Shown piece by piece: positions 42,399 through 47,744 of a DNA stretch of 47,744 nucleotides; position 1 is the stretch's first letter, and each line of letters starts with the position of its first letter. This stretch comes from Nitrosopumilaceae archaeon (lineage in GTDB: Archaea > Thermoproteota > Nitrososphaeria > Nitrososphaerales > Nitrosopumilaceae): positions 1 through 47,744 of the forward strand of contig JAGWAX010000007.1 of assembly GCA_021296175.1 (NCBI GenBank), written 5' to 3'. A program made the translations under genes and the position numbers. The notes under the pieces were generated by a model. The model ran no database searches. It was given only the letters and a program-made list of their open reading frames with translations, and was not told the DNA's origin.

Positions 42399-43508
42399 AT
42401 GCGCCTCTTGGAATACCAGGCAAAGGAGCTGTTCAGGGAATACGGCATAAGGCTTCTTGACGGCAGGTCATCGACCAGCATCGGGGAGGCCAGGGGGCAC
42501 GCCGGGGAGCTCGGGTATCCGTTTGTGATAAAGATACAGGTGCCAGTCGGAGGAAGGGGCAAGGCCGGCGGCGTCCAGTCCTGCAACAACCCAGACGAGT
42601 TTGAGATAAGGTACCCGCAGGTCATGAACCTGGTGATAAAGGGCGAGAAGGCAAGGGCCGTGCTCCTTGAAAAGATGGCCGACATCAAAAAGGAGCTGTA
42701 CGTGTCGCTGTTTCTGAACCGCTCAAAGAGGTGTTACACGATAATAGCGTCATCTGAGGGCGGAGTCGAGATCGAGTCGGTAAAAAGCCAGACCATAAGG
42801 GAGGTCGGCATGGGCGACGTATCGCGCGAGACCGCCCTGGAGGTCGCAGGCCAGATCGGCCTTGACGGGAGGCTGGCAGACGGCTTTGCAGACATTCTGG
42901 TCAGACTCTCGAGGCTGACTGTAGAGAAGGAGGCCGAGCTCGCAGAGATAAATCCGCTGGCAATTACTCCGGGCGACTCCATAATAGCGCTCGACGGCAA
43001 GTTTGTGACAGACGACAACTCCAACTTCCGCCACCCCGAACTGGCCAAATACCAGGAAAAGTCAGAGATAGAGGAAAGGGCCGAGAAGAGCGGGTTCTCG
43101 CTTGTCGAGCTTGACGGCGACATCGCGGTAGTAGGGAACGGCGCGGGACTGGTAATGTCAACGTTTGACATGCTGTCAGACAACGGCGGCAAGCCGGCGT
43201 GCTTTCTTGACGTGGGCGGAGGCGCCACCACCGAGTCCGTATACGAGGCCCTCACGCTGATAAGCCGCATAAGGGGCGTCAAGAGCATACTTGTGAACCT
43301 GTACGGGGGCATAGTCAAGACGACAGTGGTGGCCGAGGCCTTCCTGAGGGCGTACGAGTCGGGCCTGATAGACATGCCGGTATACGCCAAGTTGAAGGGA
43401 ACCGAGTCCGACAAGGCCAAGGAGATGCTAAGGGATTCAAGGACCGAGATGTTTGATTCTGTAGAGGGCGCCATAAACGCGGCCGTTCTTGGGGGCAAGA
43501 AGAGTTGA
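42399..43508 (+). CDS. sucC: succinyl-CoA ligase beta subunit
   Basis: 369 residues. With SucD it interconverts succinyl-CoA and succinate with ADP or GDP in the citric acid cycle. MRLLEYQAKELFREYGIRL is the standard N-terminus; VIKIQVPVGGRGKAGGVQ belongs to the ATP-grasp, EINPLAITPGDSIIALDGKF provides metal-binding residues, and CFLDVGGGATTESVYEAL and ILVNLYGGIVKTTVVAEAF the C-terminal lobe. ATG 42399 is 27 bases after GTTAAATTAC (42369-42378), the promoter of the sucCD unit. Its stop overlaps the sucD start. Confidence 0.96.
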   Translation: MRLLEYQAKELFREYGIRLLDGRSSTSIGEARGHAGELGYPFVIKIQVPVGGRGKAGGVQSCNNPDEFEIRYPQVMNLVIKGEKARAVLLEKMADIKKELYVSLFLNRSKRCYTIIASSEGGVEIESVKSQTIREVGMGDVSRETALEVAGQIGLDGRLADGFADILVRLSRLTVEKEAELAEINPLAITPGDSIIALDGKFVTDDNSNFRHPELAKYQEKSEIEERAEKSGFSLVELDGDIAVVGNGAGLVMSTFDMLSDNGGKPACFLDVGGGATTESVYEALTLISRIRGVKSILVNLYGGIVKTTVVAEAFLRAYESGLIDMPVYAKLKGTESDKAKEMLRDSRTEMFDSVEGAINAAVLGGKKS

Positions 43509-44458
43509 AGGACATATTCGAGGTGCTGAGGGGAAACCCGGGCGACGCGGACCACAACAAAAAGGGCGTCATAGTGCAGGGGATAACCGGAGCATACGGC
43601 TCGCTGCATACAAGAAACATGATTTCATACGGGACCAACGTGGTGGCAGGCGTAACCCCCGGCAAGGGAGGGCAGAAGTTTGACGACGCCATACCCATAT
43701 ACAACACGATGTCCGAGGCAGTGGAGGCGACGGGCGCCAGGATATCGGCCGTGTTCGTCCCGGCAAAGTTCTTTCTGGGCGCCGCAAAGGAGGCGCTTGA
43801 GGCCGGAATCGAGCTGCTGGTCGCGATACCGGAGCACATACCGATACGCGACACCATGAGCGCGCTGGACATGGCGCAGAAAAAGGACGCCAGGATCATA
43901 GGCCCCAACACGCCGGGAATAATGATGCCTGGAATCATAAAGATAGGCATAATGCCTCCCACGCCGTTCAAGCCCGGCAAGATAGCGGTACTCTCAAAGA
44001 GCGGCACCCTGCTGTATGAGATATCCGACGCGCTGAGCAGCGCGGGATTCGGGCAGGCGATCACCATAGGAATAGGCGGGGATCCAGTGAACGGGACCAG
44101 GCTGATCGACGCGTTTGAGATGATCAGGGACGTGCCGGACATAGACGGCATGGTGGTAGTGGGGGAGATAGGCGGCGACTCTGAGGAGATGCTGGCGCAG
44201 CTCATAATGGACACGGGGTTTGCAAAGCCTACGGTCGCGTATATCGCCGGAAGGGCGGCCCCCAAGGAGAAGCGCATGGGGCATGCGGGCGCAATCGTAA
44301 TGGGCACGTACGGCTCCGCAGAGTCAAAGATATCCATGTTCAACAAGGCAAACATCCCGGTTGCAAAGAGGCCCGCCGAGGTGCCGGTCCTGCTTGCCAA
44401 AAAGATGGAGAACGGTGACGGGGGCGGCAGTCCAGGCACAACAGGCGGCGGCGATTAG
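43505..44458 (+). CDS. sucD: succinyl-CoA ligase alpha subunit
   Basis: 317 residues. CoA-binding segment GVIVQGITGAYGSLHTRNMI, GIMPPTPFKPGKIAVLSKSG, TIGIGGDPVNGTRLIDAFEM and the phosphohistidine loop KEKRMGHAGAIVMGTYGSAE are all present. The start is TTG 43505, overlapping the sucC stop (TTGA), so translation is coupled. The last 15 residues are a Gly-rich tail (GDGGGSPGTTGGGD) absent from most relatives. Some thaumarchaeal acyl-CoA synthetases of the carbon-fixation cycle are fused proteins of another type, so this pair is assigned to the citric acid cycle. Confidence 0.95.
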   Translation: MKDIFEVLRGNPGDADHNKKGVIVQGITGAYGSLHTRNMISYGTNVVAGVTPGKGGQKFDDAIPIYNTMSEAVEATGARISAVFVPAKFFLGAAKEALEAGIELLVAIPEHIPIRDTMSALDMAQKKDARIIGPNTPGIMMPGIIKIGIMPPTPFKPGKIAVLSKSGTLLYEISDALSSAGFGQAITIGIGGDPVNGTRLIDAFEMIRDVPDIDGMVVVGEIGGDSEEMLAQLIMDTGFAKPTVAYIAGRAAPKEKRMGHAGAIVMGTYGSAESKISMFNKANIPVAKRPAEVPVLLAKKMENGDGGGSPGTTGGGD

Positions 44459-44488
44459 AATAAAAAGAGCAAGGGAGGCGATGCAGTG

Positions 44489-44656
44489 ATGCCCATTACA
44501 GACCCGGAAAAAAAGCGCATAGCCCAGCAGGCGCGCCTAGTCATGAAGATATGCTTCAACTGCGGCTGCCGCAACGACATAGGCGCGACCAGATGCCGCA
44601 AGTGCCGCAACCCGTACCTCCGGCTCAAGAACCGCAACCTAGGCATCAAAAAATAG
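44489..44656 (+). CDS. rpl40e: large-subunit ribosomal protein L40e
   Basis: 55 residues: MPITDPEKKRIAQQARLVMK, then ICFNCGCRNDIGATRCRKCR and LRLKNRNLGIKK. The C-x2-C...C-x2-C zinc finger and basic ends match archaeal L40e in length and pattern. GGAGG (about 44474-44478) lies about 10 bases before ATG 44489 and serves as ribosome-binding site, so it is probably read from the sucCD transcript. Confidence 0.92.
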   Translation: MPITDPEKKRIAQQARLVMKICFNCGCRNDIGATRCRKCRNPYLRLKNRNLGIKK

Positions 44657-44777
44657 CGCGGTGACCATACTGAAAACCGGTATCCCGCTGCAGATTTCGC
44701 AAGAGCAGGCCGTGAAGACCACGGTTTCGCGCGGTGGCGGCAGAAGGGCGGGCCGGAACTCTAATACGCGCGCTAGG

Positions 44778-46853
44778 TCAGCGGCAGACTCTCTGCGAAT
44801 AGTCGGTTGCAAACGCGCCCCAGTGGCCCGCTGCAAACGGATACGACGGGTCGTCGAATCTTTTCACCGTCATCTCAGTAATGGTGCCGTCCGAATCTGC
44901 CAAGTAGGAGTCAAGGTAGAACGGCCCGTTGCTCACCGCCGAGTGCCCCCTGGTGTCTATCCACGATATGGCCGCGTCGTACCGCTCGTTTACGTACGCG
45001 GTTGTCCTGTCCGCATACAGAAAGTCGGGCACGTGGCCGTCGTGGTTCGTGTCCTTGAGCGCGACCAAGTGACCCCTTATCAGGGCAACGTCGGAGGCGT
45101 CAAGCATGTCAAGCCAGCTTACGCCATGGTCAGATGCCGCGGCCGAGTCCCAATGGGTCTGGTTGTTGTTAACCGCTGACTCCATGGCGGCGTATACCTC
45201 CCAGGGCAGCGTGCTCCACGTGGCTGCGACGGCAGCAATCTCGGCCTCGTCAAAATGCCAATAATCCAGATACACCTCGATCGTGTCCCGGCCCGCGTCC
45301 GGAACCCTCAACCCCACCGGAATGCTCGGATTGTTGGCCAGTTCGTTATTCTCGATGGCGAACCATACGGGATAAAATATGTCATTCATGTCCATCGGCA
45401 GGCCGTGGTGCCACTTTGAGAGGCGGAGATCGATCGTAACCTTGCTGATGGCGTTCGCGTCTGGAGGCAGTTCGACCCACGCGCGATTCTCTACGCTCCA
45501 AGTCATTGTACCCGACGGCACCGCAAGCACGCCGTCAGGTCCCGCAGTCTCCACAGAAGTCCAGACGTTCCTTGCAGGTATCAAGTCCGCAGTATGCGGA
45601 TTGCGCACCGCTCCCGGGTCGCGCAAAAGCGACCACACGACAAGACTGTACGAGTCAGACAACCCTCCGACCGGGTTCCAGGAGCTCTGCGCCACGTGGC
45701 GCACGCCGATGTCGAGGTTGGTGCCACCGTCCGGCAGCTGCGCGTTGATCGGCGTGAACCTGTTTGCGATTCCAGAGCCCTGAGCGCTTACCGCGCCCGT
45801 GATGCCGTCCCTTACCGCGTACGACTCGTGCTCAACGGCAAGAAAGATGCGGACGGATTCTTGGACGCCAAGCTCAGCCGCATCCTTTATCAGAGTCGCC
45901 CTCTCGTCCTGCGAACCATACTCCATACGGTAGAGGGACTGTGTCCAACCGTCAAGCTCCTCGTTCTCATAATTCCACAGGTGATCCTCCAGGCCGCCCG
46001 GAAGGTTGCCCCTCCAAGGGGCGTAGAATGTTGCAAGTATGGTATTGTCATATTTGATCGCCCCGAGGCCGCCCCAGGCCTCCGTGTACAGATGCCATAT
46101 CTGATCCGCGGGGTCGGAGCTGTACACGTCGCGGAATGCGGCGTACAGATCCCCGTATACCGTCTCCACTGCAAAGCCTGCCCTGTCAAGATCCGCCACG
46201 AGTCTCTCCCCTATCGATGTACGCACCGCGTCGTCGTTTCTGACGAATACCGTTATCTCTATGGGCTGGCCCCCGTAGGTCCACCTGCCGTCAGAATCCT
46301 TCGAGGCGCCCGCCGGAACAAGGGCCTCTTCAAAGAGGCGGTCGGCCTCCCCCGGGTCGTACCGCAGTCCGAGGGGTGCCAGCACGTCCTGCGCCAGGCC
46401 GTAGTCTGGATGCTCCGGGGTTATGGCAGAAAAGAGCTCGGAGCCCGAGCCGGGCAGATCGTTTGCAGTTATGCCATTCCGGTCTACCAGATAGTTAATC
46501 GCGTATCTGGCCTTTTGCAGCGAGAACGGGTTGAATCCATTTGTGTGATCGTCTGTGGGGTTTACATACATCGAGTAGATGGTGCCGCCCGTAGACTGTA
46601 GCACCTGGTGTCCTGCATCGCGCACCGCCTGAGACTCGTCTTTGGATATAGGGAGATAGTACATGTCGATGTCCCCGGCTATCAGGTTGTCCACGGCCGC
46701 GGCCGGATCCTGCTTGATGAACGTCACGTTGTCCACGTACGCTCCCGCCGCCGAGGCGTCCTGCGGCACGATTGCGGCGGCAGCGGCCATTGCCGCGACC
46801 AGCACCACGACGGAGGCCAGTACCGGAGAAGGGTGCCGCAACAGCGTGCTCAC
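44778..46853 (-). CDS. exported solute-binding protein of ABC peptide-transporter type (family 5)
   Basis: 691 residues. The N-terminus (LLRHPSPVLASVVVLVAAMAAAAAIV, in two parts: a basic start and a 15-residue hydrophobic core) is a secretion signal or anchor. The mature part begins AYVDNVTFIKQDPAAAVDNL and shows family-5 features: QKARYAINYLVDRNGI near residue 120, and the later KVTIDLRLSKWHHGLPMDMN DIFYPV pattern typical of peptide/nickel-binding proteins. The frame opens at ATG 46889, but the box GTTTTTAAACC (46873-46883, minus strand) lies inside that extension, 27 bases before GTG 46853, which is therefore the likely start. No permease genes are in the window, so its partners are elsewhere. 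Confidence 0.8.
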   Translation of the reverse strand: MSTLLRHPSPVLASVVVLVAAMAAAAAIVPQDASAAGAYVDNVTFIKQDPAAAVDNLIAGDIDMYYLPISKDESQAVRDAGHQVLQSTGGTIYSMYVNPTDDHTNGFNPFSLQKARYAINYLVDRNGITANDLPGSGSELFSAITPEHPDYGLAQDVLAPLGLRYDPGEADRLFEEALVPAGASKDSDGRWTYGGQPIEITVFVRNDDAVRTSIGERLVADLDRAGFAVETVYGDLYAAFRDVYSSDPADQIWHLYTEAWGGLGAIKYDNTILATFYAPWRGNLPGGLEDHLWNYENEELDGWTQSLYRMEYGSQDERATLIKDAAELGVQESVRIFLAVEHESYAVRDGITGAVSAQGSGIANRFTPINAQLPDGGTNLDIGVRHVAQSSWNPVGGLSDSYSLVVWSLLRDPGAVRNPHTADLIPARNVWTSVETAGPDGVLAVPSGTMTWSVENRAWVELPPDANAISKVTIDLRLSKWHHGLPMDMNDIFYPVWFAIENNELANNPSIPVGLRVPDAGRDTIEVYLDYWHFDEAEIAAVAATWSTLPWEVYAAMESAVNNNQTHWDSAAASDHGVSWLDMLDASDVALIRGHLVALKDTNHDGHVPDFLYADRTTAYVNERYDAAISWIDTRGHSAVSNGPFYLDSYLADSDGTITEMTVKRFDDPSYPFAAGHWGAFATDYSQRVCR

Positions 46854-47040
46854 AGGGCAACTGAGGATGTCAGGTTTAAAAACATTCAAGATACAGCGGA
46901 AACCCGCCGCGCGACGCGTGACTCGATACAGTATCTTCCGGCACCGGGGTGACGGCGGCCTGATGCGCGGTCAGGCAGGGGCCTGCAGGTCCCCAGCAAA
47001 CGAGCAAAAGACAAAAAAGCGGCGTATTGCAGGTCAAAAC

Positions 47041-47131
47041 GGACCGGTCGTCTAGCCTGGTTTGGATGACGCACTCACACTGCGTAAGGCACAGCCCGCA
47101 AAGGTCGTGGGTCCGAATCCCACCCGGTCCA
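47041..47131 (+). tRNA. tRNA-Val (anticodon CAC) with an intron in the variable region
   Basis: Acceptor GGACCGG (47041-47047) pairs with CCGGTCC (47124-47130), discriminator A 47131, CCA not encoded. D stem GTCT/GGAT (47050-47053, 47064-47067). Anticodon stem ACGCA/TGCGT (47069-47073, 47081-47085) encloses CTCACAC, anticodon CAC at 47076-47078, for valine. T arm GTGGG-TCCGAAT-CCCAC (47107-47123). The variable region is 21 bases instead of about 5, which implies an intron of about 16 bases at a non-canonical position. Confidence 0.9.
47089..47104 (+). other. probable tRNA intron in the variable loop (approximate ends)
   Basis: Between the anticodon stem and T stem lies AAGGCACAGCCCGCAAAGGTC. 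AAGG is present at both sides of CACAGCCCGCA, so cutting at the repeat leaves a normal variable loop. Exact splice points depend on the bulge-helix-bulge fold, which I could not compute. Non-canonical tRNA introns of this size are known from thaumarchaea and crenarchaea. Confidence 0.65.
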
Positions 47132-47137
47132 TTTTTT
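47132..47137 (+). terminator. T6 terminator after tRNA-Val
   Basis: Six T directly follow the discriminator base, a usual archaeal termination signal for tRNA genes. Confidence 0.6.
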
Positions 47138-47291
47138 CTATTCATATTCAAGGAAGCAGTTTTGGGATTATGCCACATACAACGGGCGCCGGGATCTTCA
47201 TGCGGGGTGAATGCATCCGGGTTAGCCCAGTACAACGAGGCGTTGCGGTCCCGAATGGCAGGGCCGCTACACGCGTGCGAGGTCCTGCCAC

Positions 47292-47717
47292 ATGACTAGC
47301 ATAACCACATTGCAACCCGGCACCAGCAACCGGAAATCCGGCCTTAAATCAAAACTGGAGATCCTAGGGAGGAAGTTGGGCGGAACTTCAAGAAACCTGT
47401 TGGAATCAGACGAGAACGTCGCAAGGTGGCACACGAACCTTGCGCGCGCAAGCCAGATCACGGCAGACGTGCGCCTAAGGCGGCTCAACATGTTCTACAA
47501 GAACACTGGCATAACCCCCGCCATGATGGTCGCGACGGGAAAGGAGAACAGCATGAGGGCCGAGGACATGATACTCGACTATGTGACGTGGATGGAGTCG
47601 CAAAAGTACGCGCCGGGGTACATAGAGGACGTCGTAAAGGCGCTCAAGTCGTGGCTGACATACAACTATAGTGTCGATCAAAAGTTTTGGAACTTGATGG
47701 ATCTTCGTTCTATGTAA
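47292..47717 (+). CDS. tyrosine-recombinase/integrase N-terminal fragment
   Basis: 141 residues. ENVARWHTNLARASQITADV, RLNMFYKNTGITPAMM and ILDYVTWMESQKYAPGYIED VVKALKSWLTYN resemble the helical core-binding (SAM-like) domain of XerC/D-type and archaeal integrases. The frame ends at TAA 47715-47717, where the catalytic domain with R...HxxR...Y should begin. Only 27 bases remain in the window, so I cannot tell a truncated remnant from a frameshifted gene. It stands 160 bases from tRNA-Val, the usual site for integrated elements. No TATA-like box was found. Confidence 0.6.
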   Translation: MTSITTLQPGTSNRKSGLKSKLEILGRKLGGTSRNLLESDENVARWHTNLARASQITADVRLRRLNMFYKNTGITPAMMVATGKENSMRAEDMILDYVTWMESQKYAPGYIEDVVKALKSWLTYNYSVDQKFWNLMDLRSM

Positions 47718-47744
47718 TTCATGACGTCGAGATCTGATTTGTGG

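Noticed and set aside
43315-44439. 374-codon minus-strand frame
   Set aside because: Antisense to sucD, running through its conserved motifs; Ser/Pro/Ile-rich shadow.
47240-47262. Possible second copy of the tRNA-Val 3' end (att repeat)
   Set aside because: Only about nine bases resemble the T arm (GTCCCGAAT against GTCCGAAT), too short and imperfect.

Overview
The window is a GC-rich, gene-dense stretch of an archaeal chromosome. The gene set points to an ammonia-oxidising thaumarchaeon of the Cenarchaeum symbiosum type: a CdvC (Vps4-like) division ATPase, ribosomal protein L40e, a split-type SucCD, an iron alcohol dehydrogenase of the kind used in thaumarchaeal carbon fixation, a plastocyanin-like copper protein, F420/FMN oxidoreductases and a complete bacterial-type UvrABC set. 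The species assignment is inference from gene content and base composition. Many start codons lie about 27 bases downstream of an A/T-rich TATA-like box (TTTAAA, TTAATA, TTTATA), as expected for leaderless archaeal mRNAs. I used that spacing to choose starts.

Layout. 1-4.7 kb: an NTF2/SnoaL-like protein, an LsrF-family aldolase/thiolase carrying a zinc ribbon, a zinc alcohol dehydrogenase, an orphan A/V-type ATPase subunit F, two unknown small proteins and a SWIM zinc-finger protein. 4.9-9.7 kb: carAB, with carB apparently broken by a 21-bp in-frame insert that brings a stop codon. 9.9-12.8 kb: cdvC, an ESCRT-III/CdvB-like gene and an overlapping partner. 12.9-18.6 kb: a TrmB-type regulator, RidA, a PPOX protein, a DHH phosphoesterase frameshifted inside a 39-bp repeat, and citrate synthase flanked by two small look-alike genes. 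19-20 kb: a copper protein of different composition. 20.4-28.2 kb: uvrC, uvrA, uvrB and a flavin-binding protein in one minus-strand run. 28.3-32.7 kb: a 37-bp triplicate repeat, an F420-type LLM oxidoreductase, an iron alcohol dehydrogenase, glycerate kinase and a cysteine/histidine-rich small protein. 32.8-37.4 kb: an MBL-fold nuclease, folD with 5-formyl-THF cyclo-ligase, and purD. 37.6-44.7 kb: ileS, a Dps-like ferritin, an unknown protein, sucCD and L40e. 44.8 kb to the end: an exported substrate-binding protein, an intron-containing tRNA-Val, and an integrase N-terminal fragment next to the tRNA.

Metabolic themes are pyrimidine and arginine precursor supply (carAB), purine synthesis and one-carbon folate supply (purD, folD, cyclo-ligase), central carbon metabolism (gltA, sucCD, glycerate kinase, iron ADH), DNA repair (UvrABC) and cell division (Cdv).

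The most unusual item is purD. Its carboxy-terminal domain is interrupted by what reads as the linker plus first cyclin repeat of archaeal transcription factor TFB, after which the PurD sequence resumes. I know of no described counterpart. Next come carB (a CUG start behind a perfect Shine-Dalgarno sequence, then an in-frame TAA inside a 21-bp insert), the frameshifted DHH gene, and the ESCRT-III-like pair upstream of cdvC.
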